The notes: generated by a model not told the origin, from the letters alone. A stretch of 50,509 bases of DNA from JAFGOG01 sp034429215 (GCA_034429215.1 DAOUGI010000028.1:1-50509), one strand, 5' to 3'. Positions 39,450 to 47,100 are shown, counted from the first letter of the stretch. Translations and numbers: made by a program.

Positions 39450-40163
39450 ATGACCAAAACGCGACTGAGAGATCGGATACGAACATCAGCCAAGACTTGG
39501 GGGATCTTGATTCTCTCGGGCGGAGCAGCCATCTTCTTGTTATACATCGGTATCATGGTGTTGATCCATAAGGATTCGTTTGGCCATCTTCGCGAGCGCC
39601 ACATGGACCCCATCTTAATAATCGGTTTTGGCTTGGTGTGGCTGGTGCTCATTGGCGTACGTATTCGCGGATACGTCAAGCAGAGATCTCTGAGCAATCT
39701 CGCTGAAGTGATCGGGACTGTTGGAGTGCTCATGGCTTTTATGGGAATAGAGCTAGGCTCTTTTCCTACACGCTATCTGCTTCTAGCCTTTGCATTCTTT
39801 GTAGTCACAGCGGGGATCATTCTTGGAGCAGTTGGATGGCTCACGGAAAGGGAAAGGGGACCAGTTCGCGAGCATCTGGGGACAGAGGAGTTGGTCAAGC
39901 AATATCAAGCGGGCAGGCGTGACTTTCGTCGTGCAGACATGTTTGGGGTTGTTCTGAGAGGTGTGAACTTGACCGGAGCGGATTTGTCGGGCTCGGATTT
40001 GAGTGGGGCCGATCTGCGCGGGGCTGACTTACGGGGAGCAGTCTTGAGGGAGGTCCGGTTAGTCGGAGCCTGCCTGGAGGAGGCCAAGGTGACTGAGGCC
40101 CAACTCGGCGAGGCAGAATCGGTCAAAGGCGCAATTATGCCTGATGGCTCAAGGCACGACTAG
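39450..40163 (+). CDS. Pentapeptide-repeat membrane protein
   Basis: This 237-residue protein has four predicted transmembrane helices at about residues 17-38, 55-72, 85-105 and 110-132. A soluble tail of pentapeptide repeats follows: FRRADMFGVVLRGVNLTGADLSGSDLSGADLRGADLRGAVLREVRLVGACLEEAKV at about residues 162-217, in the A(D/N)LxG pattern that forms a right-handed beta helix. The start was set at 39450 after AAGGAGGG. Function is unknown; similar proteins occur widely in cyanobacteria and Chloroflexota. Base composition looks lower in G+C than its neighbours, hinting at different origin. Confidence 0.82.
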   Translation: MTKTRLRDRIRTSAKTWGILILSGGAAIFLLYIGIMVLIHKDSFGHLRERHMDPILIIGFGLVWLVLIGVRIRGYVKQRSLSNLAEVIGTVGVLMAFMGIELGSFPTRYLLLAFAFFVVTAGIILGAVGWLTERERGPVREHLGTEELVKQYQAGRRDFRRADMFGVVLRGVNLTGADLSGSDLSGADLRGADLRGAVLREVRLVGACLEEAKVTEAQLGEAESVKGAIMPDGSRHD

Positions 40164-40234
40164 GTTTTTTAGAGTCCGCATACACAGTAGTGGGCGATGC
40201 TGCAAACAAGGGGTATGTGTGAAGGCTAAACCAG

Positions 40235-41020
40235 ATGCCGATCGACAGAGACAAGCGGATCACCTTTGAGCATGTGGCCGACATTTATGACCAGGCCAGA
40301 ACCGAGTATCCACAAGAGCTGATCGACGACATTCTGAGCCTGTCTGGGCTGCCGCTTGGTGGCAGGATTTTGGAAATTGGTTGTGGCCCAGGTAACGCAA
40401 CGATATCGTTTGCCAGGCTGGGCTACCGCATACTGGGCATAGAGATAGGAGAACGCCTTTCTGCCTTGGCCGCCGTCAAGTGCGGCGCCTACCCTGGGGT
40501 TGAGATACTGAACCTGGCGTTTGAAGATTGGCAGCTCGAAGAGGGAGCCTTTGATCTTGTTGTGGCCGCCGACGCTTTTCATTGGATATCACCAAAAATC
40601 GGATATCCAAAAATCGCCAGGGCCTTGAAAAGTTCAGGGTCTGCGGCCCTGTTTTGGAGAGTTCCGGTCGACTCACAGGGTGACCTGTTTAAGGCCATAG
40701 ACAGGGTGTATCAAACCGCCCCTCAATTCGTCAACCCGGACAAGAGGTTTACTGCGGAATGGTTGGTTGGAATCATAACGGAGAATTTCAAGGCCAGTGG
40801 ATGCTTCGGGGAGGTTACCGCCAAGCAGTACTTCTGGTTCGAGAACCTGACCGTTGATCAATACCTCAACGGCCTCAGGACATTTTCTATGCACGAGGGC
40901 ATAGACGAAGGGCTGAGAGAAAAACTGTATGCCGGTATTGGCGAGGTAATAGAACGGTTCGGGGGAAAGGTAGCCCAACCGCAATCGGTGATGCTGTTTC
41001 ATTCGAGGGTGAAGGGATGA
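40235..41020 (+). CDS. Class I SAM-dependent methyltransferase
   Basis: This 261-residue soluble methyltransferase has the SAM motif RILEIGCGPGNAT at about residues 44-56, the second-strand acidic residue in LGIEIGERL, and a later FDLVVAADAFHWISP segment with the methyltransferase-type catalytic loop. It resembles the Methyltransf_11 group. The substrate is unknown. It stands 71 bases after the pentapeptide gene and 43 before the flavodoxin-like gene. Like the pentapeptide gene it has a softer G+C and a different codon taste than the surrounding genes. Confidence 0.84.
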   Translation: MPIDRDKRITFEHVADIYDQARTEYPQELIDDILSLSGLPLGGRILEIGCGPGNATISFARLGYRILGIEIGERLSALAAVKCGAYPGVEILNLAFEDWQLEEGAFDLVVAADAFHWISPKIGYPKIARALKSSGSAALFWRVPVDSQGDLFKAIDRVYQTAPQFVNPDKRFTAEWLVGIITENFKASGCFGEVTAKQYFWFENLTVDQYLNGLRTFSMHEGIDEGLREKLYAGIGEVIERFGGKVAQPQSVMLFHSRVKG

Positions 41021-41063
41021 CATTCCGTCCGTCCTCTGATACGGTTGCACAGGGAGGCATAAA

Positions 41064-41801
41064 ATGCAAGTAATAGCAATCAACGCCAGCCCCAACATGG
41101 ACAAGGGCAACACCGCCCTGCTGCTTGCCCCCTTTCTTGAGGGGATGACAGAAGCAGGGGCCGAGGTCGAGCTCTTTTACACCAAAAAGCTGCACATAAA
41201 CCCCTGCCAGGGCGAGTTCAACTGCTGGCTCAAGACCCCGGGCCACTGCTTCCAGCAGGACGACATGCAAATGCTCCTCCCCAAACTGGCCCAAGCAGAC
41301 GTTCGGGTCCTCGCCACGCCGGTCTATGTGGATGGCATCACCGGACCGCTTAAGAACTTGCTGGACCGGATCATCCCCCTGGCCCAGCCCTTTTTCGAGC
41401 TGCGCGATGGCCACTGCCGCCATCCTGGCCGCGAAGGAGCCAGGGTCGGCCAGACGGTGCTGGTTTCCAACTGCGGCTTCTGGGAGATCGACAACTTTGA
41501 CCCGCTGCTTGTGCACATCAAGGCGGCCTGCAAGAACCTCGGCAGCGAGTTTGCCGGCGCGCTGCTCCGGCCTCATGGCCCGGCGCTCAGGGCAATGCTC
41601 GACATGGGCCTGCCGGTCAATGACGTCCTCGACGCGGCCAAAGAAGCCGGTCGCCAGCTTGTGCAGGACGGCCGGATCTCCCCCGAGACCTTAAAAGGCG
41701 TCAGCCGCGAGCTTTTGCCGCTGGAAATGTATCTGCAGATCATCAACCAGAATTTCCAGGCGACGCTGGACGCGCTGCACAAGGAAAAGAAAACAGCATG
41801 A
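41064..41801 (+). CDS. NADPH-dependent FMN reductase / flavodoxin-like protein
   Basis: This 245-residue flavoprotein has the NADPH-dependent FMN reductase fold. The opening QVIAINASPNMDKGNTALLL (residues 2-21) has the SPxxxGNT phosphate loop, and VLATPVYVDGITGPLKNLLDRI at about residues 80-101 matches the second FMN loop (TPVYxxGxTxxxKxxxDR). Members reduce quinones, azo dyes or iron. It contains cysteines at CQGEFNCWLKTPGHCFQQDD near residues 49-68, an Fe-S-flavoprotein-like position. The next gene overlaps by four bases. Confidence 0.85.
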   Translation: MQVIAINASPNMDKGNTALLLAPFLEGMTEAGAEVELFYTKKLHINPCQGEFNCWLKTPGHCFQQDDMQMLLPKLAQADVRVLATPVYVDGITGPLKNLLDRIIPLAQPFFELRDGHCRHPGREGARVGQTVLVSNCGFWEIDNFDPLLVHIKAACKNLGSEFAGALLRPHGPALRAMLDMGLPVNDVLDAAKEAGRQLVQDGRISPETLKGVSRELLPLEMYLQIINQNFQATLDALHKEKKTA

Positions 41802-42616
41802 CAGAAACGCGCGTAAGAGACTACTATACTGAACAGGTTCGCAAAGAATGGAGACGCCTGGTCCGCGATGCCTACCACCGCCTCGAATTCCAGACCACCC
41901 TCCATTTCCTTGAACAGCACCTGCCCTCCACAGGCCTGATCCTCGATGCGGGCGGCGGGCCGGGCAGGTACACCATCGAATTGACGAAAAGGGGCTATGA
42001 TGTCGTTCTGTTCGACATGACCCCGGCCAATCTGGCCTTTGCCCGGCGCCAGATCAAGCGGGCCAAGGTGCAGAACAAGGTTGTCAACATCGCCGAAGGC
42101 TCGATTGTCGATCTGTCCCGATTTGCCGGCAACACCTTTGACGCCGTCATCTGCCTGGGCGGACCCCTGTCCCATGTTCTGGACCCTCACCATAGGGACA
42201 AGGCAATCTCAGAGCTGATCCGCGTCGCCAAGCACGGGGCCCCCCTATTTGTCTCGGTGATCGGACGTCTGAGCCTGTTGATAGTCGAGCTGACCATGTT
42301 TCAGCACGAGATCGAGATGCCTCACTTTGTCGAGATACGCGACACGGGCGACTATACCGGCGATGCTGGTTTTACCGCCTGCCACTTTTTCCTGCCCGAA
42401 GAGCTCCGGGCCGCCTTTACCGGCAGGGGGGTGGAAATCTTGGCGATGGTCGGTTTGGAGGGGATCAGCTCCCACCACCGCAAAAAGGTCAACCAGCTGG
42501 CCAAGGATGAAAAAAGGTGGGCCGCCTGGCTCGAAACCCACTATCGAACCTGCACCCACCCTTCCGCTGTGGGCATTAGCGAGCATCCCATGATCATCTG
42601 CATCAAGACCTCGTAG
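41798..42616 (+). CDS. Class I SAM-dependent methyltransferase, coupled to the flavoprotein gene
   Basis: This 272-residue methyltransferase has the SAM motif LILDAGGGPGRYT at about residues 48-60, then VVLFDMTPANLAFARRQIKRAKV. The ICLGGPLSHVLDPHHRDKAISELIRVAKHGAPLFVSV segment is the post-motif typical of UbiE/Methyltransf-type enzymes. The ATG overlaps the stop of the flavoprotein gene (ATGA), so the two products probably act together, for example in detoxification or modification of a metal or small molecule; that is inference. A strong palindrome follows the stop. Confidence 0.85.
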   Translation: MTETRVRDYYTEQVRKEWRRLVRDAYHRLEFQTTLHFLEQHLPSTGLILDAGGGPGRYTIELTKRGYDVVLFDMTPANLAFARRQIKRAKVQNKVVNIAEGSIVDLSRFAGNTFDAVICLGGPLSHVLDPHHRDKAISELIRVAKHGAPLFVSVIGRLSLLIVELTMFQHEIEMPHFVEIRDTGDYTGDAGFTACHFFLPEELRAAFTGRGVEILAMVGLEGISSHHRKKVNQLAKDEKRWAAWLETHYRTCTHPSAVGISEHPMIICIKTS

Positions 42617-42626
42617 CGTTACCGCG

Positions 42627-42660
42627 AGAAACTCGGTTTCTCCGAAGAAACCGAGTTTCT
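42627..42660. terminator. Perfect 15-bp hairpin, likely bidirectional terminator or dispersed repeat
   Basis: AGAAACTCGGTTTCT (42627-42641) and AGAAACCGAGTTTCT (42646-42660) form a perfect 15-bp stem with a 4-nt loop. Similar AAACCGAGTTT hairpins are common between genes of cyanobacteria and Chloroflexota. It separates a plus-strand operon from a minus-strand fragment, so it may stop transcription from both sides. Confidence 0.75.
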
Positions 42661-42678
42661 TACCCTACCCCCGGCTCA

Positions 42679-43053
42679 CTACACCATCACCCGCTCTACA
42701 AATTCGCCCGCGTGCGCAATTGCCCGCCTGCCCTCTGGCAGCACCGTCGCGGCCATCTGCCAGTCGTGCTGCATCTCCGGCCACACCTCCAGCGTCACCT
42801 CGCCCCCCGCTGCCCTGGCCTTTTCTGCGAACCGCTCCACGTCCGACAGGAGCAGCTCGTGCGAGCCCACCTGCATCAGCAGTGGCGGCAGTCCCTGCAG
42901 GTCCGCATAGATCGGCGACGCGAGCGGCGCGCGCGGATCGGCCCCTTTCAGATAGACCTCGATGTACGTGCACTCTTCACTCAGGTTGAGCATGATGTCC
43001 TTCTTCAGGTTGGTCGCCATACCCTTCAAAACATGCGCCTGCCGGCTTGCCAT
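42679..43053 (-). pseudogene. Truncated alpha/beta hydrolase (HSL-type), C-terminal remnant
   Basis: This 124-residue frame has only the last third of the HSL-type alpha/beta hydrolase fold: DPRAPLASPIYADLQGLPPLLMQVGSHELLLSDVERFAEKARAAGGEVTLEVWPEMQHDWQM. The catalytic Asp and His regions are present, but the nucleophile GxSxG and oxyanion parts are missing. It cannot be a working esterase on its own. The frame starts at an ATG with a good GGGGAGGAG site, so a short product might still be made. The upstream region belongs to another gene, so the remainder has been deleted or moved. Confidence 0.7.
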
Positions 43054-43074
43054 GGCTCCTCCCCATAGTAGATC

Positions 43075-43106
43075 GAGGGCTGCCCCATGCTTTTGGAGCA
43101 GCCCTC
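43075..43106 (-). terminator. Hairpin between the regulator and the hydrolase remnant
   Basis: GAGGGCTGC (43075-43083) pairs with GCAGCCCTC (43098-43106) over nine bases with a 14-nt loop that can pair further (CC with GG). There is no T-run, so it is a weak terminator or an attenuator for the upstream regulator gene. Confidence 0.5.
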
Positions 43107-43124
43107 AGTCGCACCTGCGCACTT

Positions 43125-43751
43125 CTAGCCTTTCTCCGGCACCTCCAGCAGATAGCTGCACCCAGGCCCTTCCTGCCGCAGGCTGCTCTGCCGCTTCGGC
43201 TCCACCCCCAGCAGCTCCGTGATCAGCGCGAGGTCCAGCTCGCACGTCTCGCCGTGCTCCTGGGCCACCTGCCGGTAGGGGCAGTTGGCGTTCGTAAAGA
43301 CATACCCCCGCTCCGTTTTCTGCCAGCGGGTGATCAGCCCCTGTCCTTCCAGAAAGTGGGCCACCTGGTCCAGCCGGTCCTCAAAGCTCTGGCCCGCCGC
43401 CGGCGGCGGCGCTTGCTTCGCCAGTCGGCTGGCCACGCGCCGGAACAGTGCCCGCGTCTCCTCCTTGCCCACCGTCTCTTTCAGCTCGGTCACGATCCAC
43501 CGGGCCAGCTCGCCATAGTTCTGGGGGAAAAGCTGGTCTGCGGCTTCCGTCAGCGTATAGATCAACCGCGGCCGTCCCACCTTTTGCGAGCGGCGCACCT
43601 TGGTCGCCATGACCAGATTCTGCGCCTGCAGCACATTCAGGTGGTGCCGGATCGTCATCGGCGTCAGCTCCAACCGGCTCGCCAGGTCTTCGACCGTGGC
43701 CGTCCGTTCGATTTTCAGGATCTCCAAGATCTCTTGCCGTGTGCTTTGCAT
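43125..43751 (-). CDS. SufR-like winged-helix regulator with three conserved Cys
   Basis: This 208-residue regulator has an N-terminal winged helix (ILEILKIERTATVEDLASRLELTPMTIRHHLNVLQAQNLV) at about residues 8-47. The C-terminal domain holds NCPYRQVAQEHGETCELDLALITELLGV and ends with GPGCSYLLE. The three Cys are spaced C-x12-C-x27-C, as in SufR-type repressors that bind an Fe-S cluster and sense iron or redox state. No suf gene is nearby; it is divergent from nuoB, and a CACC-N6-GTTG near-match to the SufR operator overlaps the nuoB promoter. The start ATG lies eight bases after GAGG; a longer in-frame start at 43769 is possible. Confidence 0.85.
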   Translation of the reverse strand: MQSTRQEILEILKIERTATVEDLASRLELTPMTIRHHLNVLQAQNLVMATKVRRSQKVGRPRLIYTLTEAADQLFPQNYGELARWIVTELKETVGKEETRALFRRVASRLAKQAPPPAAGQSFEDRLDQVAHFLEGQGLITRWQKTERGYVFTNANCPYRQVAQEHGETCELDLALITELLGVEPKRQSSLRQEGPGCSYLLEVPEKG

Positions 43752-43802
43752 AGCATTTTCCTCTTTCATCTTGCAGTACCGGCTACCCTCAAGAAACCAC
43801 CA

Positions 43803-43830
43803 GGCTGATAGCTGACTGCTGGCGGCTATT
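43803..43830. repeat. Heptanucleotide repeat, four units, related to 10333-10374
   Basis: GGCTGAT, AGCTGAC, TGCTGGC and GGCTATT stand in tandem in the leader of the SufR-like gene; the last unit overlaps its -10 box. They match the reverse complement of the heptamers at the hemerythrin gene, so this is a dispersed family. Confidence 0.55.
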
Positions 43831-43856
43831 CTATCATAACATCGTAAAAATGTCAA
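43828..43856 (-). promoter_or_regulatory. Promoter of the SufR-like gene
   Basis: On the minus strand TTGACA (43856-43851), a 17-bp spacer, then TAGAAT (43833-43828). It is divergent from the nuoB promoter, with about 40 bases between the -35 boxes. Confidence 0.8.
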
Positions 43857-43898
43857 TTTTATCATTCTTATCGCCCCGGGGGCAAATCACCACGATTG

Positions 43899-43927
43899 TT
43901 GACAAGACAGACACAATCAGTTATAAT
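43899..43927 (+). promoter_or_regulatory. Perfect-consensus promoter of the nuoB operon
   Basis: TTGACA (43899-43904), a 17-bp spacer, then TATAAT (43922-43927): both boxes match the consensus exactly. CACC-N6-GTTG (43888-43901), one base away from the SufR-type CAAC-N6-GTTG operator, overlaps the -35 box, so repression by the divergent regulator is possible. Confidence 0.85.
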
Positions 43928-43966
43928 GGAGAACGCTATTTACAACACGCCGAAGGGAATTGGAAC

Positions 43967-44614
43967 ATGAGCGAAGAGGTCGTCGTGCCCGACGAGCTGA
44001 AAGGCAATGTCCTTATCACCAGGCTCAGCCAGGTCTACGGCTGGGGAAAAAGGTACTCCCTGTGGCCGCTGTCGTTCGGCCTGGCCTGCTGCGCCATCGA
44101 GTTCATGGCCGCTGCCGCGGGCCGGTTCGATTTTGGCCGGTTCGGCATGGACCTTGCCCGCGCCTCACCCCGCCAGGCCGACTTGATCGTCATCTCTGGC
44201 ACCGTCACCAAAAAAATGATTCCCCAGATCGTCCGTCTCTACAACCAGATGGGCGAACCCAAGTATGTCGTGTCGATGGGCGCCTGCGCCAACGGTGGTG
44301 GGCCGTTCAAAGAGGGCTACAACGTCGTCTCGGGCATCGACACCTTCTTGCCGGTCGACGTCTACATCGCCGGCTGCCCGCCCACGCCCGAAGCGGTGAT
44401 CAACGGCTTCATGGTCCTTCACAACAAGATCCAGAATGAGAACATCAAGGCCGTGCGTTGGTTCCGCAAAGAGCCGATACCCGAAGTGCCCGTCCCGATC
44501 TTGGGCCCCGACATCATCGACGTCCGCCAGATCCCAGAGATCAGCGCCGCTGCACGCGACAAGGCGACCCGCGGTGCCCTGGCCGTCGAGGAACCCGTCG
44601 AGGCAGCCGAGTGA
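43967..44614 (+). CDS. nuoB: NADH-quinone oxidoreductase subunit B
   Basis: This 215-residue subunit holds Fe-S cluster N2. The ligand Cys are in FGLACCAIEFMAAAAGRFDF (the adjacent Cys pair), SMGACANGGG and IAGCPPTPEAV, all as in complex I. It follows the consensus promoter at once. The C-terminal extension after KIQNENI, about 60 residues, is longer than in many NuoB and ends ALAVEEPVEAAE. ATG 43967 starts the conserved block; the frame continues 39 codons upstream through the promoter. nuoA is absent upstream. Confidence 0.95.
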   Translation: MSEEVVVPDELKGNVLITRLSQVYGWGKRYSLWPLSFGLACCAIEFMAAAAGRFDFGRFGMDLARASPRQADLIVISGTVTKKMIPQIVRLYNQMGEPKYVVSMGACANGGGPFKEGYNVVSGIDTFLPVDVYIAGCPPTPEAVINGFMVLHNKIQNENIKAVRWFRKEPIPEVPVPILGPDIIDVRQIPEISAAARDKATRGALAVEEPVEAAE

Positions 44615-44679
44615 TGCCGGCGATTGCCCTCTGCGCCAATCGGGGCACCACGAGGGATGAGGGTGCTATCCGATCACCT

Positions 44680-44733
44680 TTGTTGCTAGTGTCGCATGTT
44701 CCTGGCGACCCTTTGTGTCCTTCGTGGTTAAGT
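44680..44733. repeat. Dispersed 'CTTTGT...CCTTTGTG' element, copy 3
   Basis: CTTTGTTGCTAGTGTCGC is followed by CCCTTTGTGTCCTTCGTGG. It fills most of the 139-base gap between nuoB and nuoCD. The TGTGTCCTTCGTGG segment is a well-populated intergenic text in Chloroflexota-like genomes; that is memory, not a search. Confidence 0.5.
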
Positions 44734-44753
44734 TGTTTTCGATGGAGAAGAGC

Positions 44754-46487
44754 ATGACGAGTTTCGATTTGGAAGCGTTACAGGCCCGGTTGAGCGAGGC
44801 GCTGCCCGGCTCGGCAGTGGGCCGGGAAGGCGGCTGGCTGGTGATGCCGCCCGACCAGCTCCTGGCCGTAGCGGGTTGCCTGCGCGATATGGGGTATGAC
44901 TATCTCACCCACCTTTCGGCCGCCGACTATCCCGACCGTATGGAGGTCGTCTACAACCTCCATTCTACCAGGCCGGATCTCCGCGGGCCTGGCATACCCT
45001 TCAAGGTCCGGATCCCCGATCGGGCCAACCCCAGCGTGCCGTCGTTGACCTCCATCTGGAGGGGAGCCAACGTCCAGGAGCGCGAAGTATGGGACATGTT
45101 TGGCATCCGCTTCGAAGGCCATCCCTATCTGAAGCGGATCCTCTTGTGGGAGGGGTTCGAGGGCCATCCGCTGCGCAAGGACTGGCACGAGCCCTATTAC
45201 GAGCAGGATCACAAGCCCTTCCCCAGCCGTTGGCCCGACGCCGACCGGTCCAGGATCAAGGCCGAAGACCGTGTCCGTTGGCGAAAAAACGTCCAATACC
45301 CCGTCGATTTCGATCCCGACGGCTATCAGCAGGTGCCCGAATTTGACGTCCTGCCCGACGGCAAGATCGACCTGGGCGGGATTGAAACCGATCAGATCTT
45401 TGTCAATATCGGCCCCCAGCACCCCAGCACCCACGGCGTGTTTCGCATGAGGCTCGGACTGCAGGGCGAGACGGTCACCAGCCTGTTGCCGGTCATCGGC
45501 TACCTCCACCGCAACCACGAAAAGATCGGCGAGCGCAACCTGTGGTCCAGCAACATGCCCTACACCGACCGTCTCGACTATGTTACCTCGATGTACAACA
45601 ACTGGGGCTATGCCCTCGCCGTGGAAAAGCTGATGGGCGTCGAGGTGTTGGAGCGGGCCGAGTACCTGCGCGTCATCATGGGCGAGCTGACCAGGGTGGT
45701 AAACCACCTGGCCGCCACCGGTTTCATGCTCAACGACATGGGCTGCATGTTTACCCCCTTCCTGTACGCCTTTGAAGAGCGCGAGCTGATCGTCAACCTG
45801 TTCGAGGCGGCTGCCGGATCGCGGATGATGTGCAACTACTACCGCTTTGGCGGCGTAGCCCGCGACCTGCCTGCCGGCTGGCTCGAAACGTGCCGCGACC
45901 TGGTCTTCAACCGGTTGGAGCGCGCCCTGGACCAGTTCGAGAGGTTGTTGACCGAGAATGAGATCTTGGTGGCCCGCTGCAAGGGCGTGGGCGCTCTTCC
46001 GTGGCAGGCGATGGTCAACCTGGGCGTCACCGGGCCGATGATCCGCTCTGCCGGGCTGGATTACGACATCCGCAAGGTAGAGCCCTACTCCATCTACGAC
46101 ACCTTTGATTTCAACGTGCCCACCCACCAGACGGGCGACATGTTCGACCGGTACATCCAGCGGATCGACGAGGCCCGCGAGAGCATCAAGATCCTAAAGC
46201 AGGCCTTGGATCGCATCCCCACCCACGGCCCGGTCCGGCCTGAGAAGAAGGTCTGGAACCCAAGGGTGCCGGCCGGCGAGCTGTACAGCCGGGTGGAACA
46301 CCCCAAAGGGGAGCTGGGCTTTTACCTGGTCAGCGACGGGGGGATCAACCCCTATCGCTATCACCCGCGCACGGCGTCCTTTGTCAACCTGGGCGCCTTT
46401 GAGGCGATGGCAGTCGGCAACCTGTTGGCCGATGCTATCGTCCTCTTGGGCACCGTTGACATCACCTTGGGGGAGGTAGACCGCTAA
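44754..46487 (+). CDS. nuoCD: NADH-quinone oxidoreductase, fused subunits C and D
   Basis: This 577-residue fusion has NuoC in residues 1-170. Its core lies in YLTHLSAADYPDRMEVVYNLHS and SIWRGANVQEREVWDMFGIRFEGHPYLKRIL, and it ends about HPLRKDWHEPYYEQ. NuoD then starts near residue 205 with IFVNIGPQHPSTHGVFRMRLGLQGE and goes on to PYTDRLDYVTSMYNNWGYALAVEKL, AYFEER-type AFEERELIV, and the C-terminal AFEAMAVGNLLADAIVLLGTVDITLGEVDR. The quinone-site His and Tyr regions are kept, so it is NuoD-like rather than hydrogenase-like. The ATG after GGAGAAG is preferred to ones 12 and 39 bases upstream. nuoI begins on its stop (TAATG). Confidence 0.95.
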   Translation: MTSFDLEALQARLSEALPGSAVGREGGWLVMPPDQLLAVAGCLRDMGYDYLTHLSAADYPDRMEVVYNLHSTRPDLRGPGIPFKVRIPDRANPSVPSLTSIWRGANVQEREVWDMFGIRFEGHPYLKRILLWEGFEGHPLRKDWHEPYYEQDHKPFPSRWPDADRSRIKAEDRVRWRKNVQYPVDFDPDGYQQVPEFDVLPDGKIDLGGIETDQIFVNIGPQHPSTHGVFRMRLGLQGETVTSLLPVIGYLHRNHEKIGERNLWSSNMPYTDRLDYVTSMYNNWGYALAVEKLMGVEVLERAEYLRVIMGELTRVVNHLAATGFMLNDMGCMFTPFLYAFEERELIVNLFEAAAGSRMMCNYYRFGGVARDLPAGWLETCRDLVFNRLERALDQFERLLTENEILVARCKGVGALPWQAMVNLGVTGPMIRSAGLDYDIRKVEPYSIYDTFDFNVPTHQTGDMFDRYIQRIDEARESIKILKQALDRIPTHGPVRPEKKVWNPRVPAGELYSRVEHPKGELGFYLVSDGGINPYRYHPRTASFVNLGAFEAMAVGNLLADAIVLLGTVDITLGEVDR

Positions 46488-47089
46488 TGTTCGGACTAGG
46501 GCTGTTGAAGGGGATGGGGGTCACCATCCGTCACTTTATCGACACGTACGTCTACGACCGCAAGCCGTGGCAGAACCGCTACGACCCCGAGTGGCTGGAA
46601 AAGCACCAGCGCGTCGATCACAAAGGGATCTTTACCCTCCAATATCCGGAGCAAAAGCGCCAGATGCCGGAGAACTTTCGCTTCATCCCGATGCTGATCT
46701 ACGAGGGCACGCCCGACAACTTGCGCTGCACCGCCTGCGGCATCTGCGCCAGGGTGTGCCCGCCGCAGTGCATCTGGATCACGCGGGCCACCGACGACAA
46801 GGGCCGGCCCAAGGCCCGGCCGGCCAGTTACTGGATCGACGCCACGGTATGCATGGGCTGTGGAAGCTGCGCCGAGTACTGTCCCTTTGATGCCATCAAG
46901 ATGAACCAGCAGTACGAGATCGCGATAACCGACCGCGCCGATCTGCTGTACGACATCGGCAAGCTCTCGGTCCCGGTCGACTATTACGCCAAGCTGCACC
47001 CCACCGACTACGCCGCCGAAGAGGCCGCCCGTCGGGCCAAGGAGGAAGCCAAAAAGGCAGCCCAACCTGCCGGGGCCAAAGCAGAATAG
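46487..47089 (+). CDS. nuoI: NADH-quinone oxidoreductase subunit I
   Basis: This 200-residue protein carries two 4Fe-4S clusters: CTACGICARVCPPQCI near residues 82-97 and CMGCGSCAEYCPFDAI near residues 122-137. Cys spacing CxxCxxCxxxCP is right for NuoI. The N-terminus has the amphipathic GMGVTIRHFIDTYVYDRK membrane anchor of this subunit. Its ATG lies on the nuoCD stop (TAATG). A charged C-terminal tail (RRAKEEAKKAAQPAG) follows. The rest of complex I (A, E-H, J-N) is not in this window. Confidence 0.94.
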   Translation: MFGLGLLKGMGVTIRHFIDTYVYDRKPWQNRYDPEWLEKHQRVDHKGIFTLQYPEQKRQMPENFRFIPMLIYEGTPDNLRCTACGICARVCPPQCIWITRATDDKGRPKARPASYWIDATVCMGCGSCAEYCPFDAIKMNQQYEIAITDRADLLYDIGKLSVPVDYYAKLHPTDYAAEEAARRAKEEAKKAAQPAGAKAE

Positions 47090-47100
47090 GAGATCCGACC

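Noticed and set aside
43125..43751. ArsR- or DeoR-type regulator rather than SufR-like
   Set aside because: The winged helix alone would allow it, but the C-terminal C-x12-C-x27-C set matches SufR-type proteins and not ArsR or DeoR.
43967..47089. Group 4 membrane hydrogenase (Ech/Hyf-like) instead of complex I
   Set aside because: The NuoD part has the GPQHPSTHG and PYTDRLDY quinone-site motifs and lacks the CxxC Ni-binding pairs of hydrogenase large subunits.
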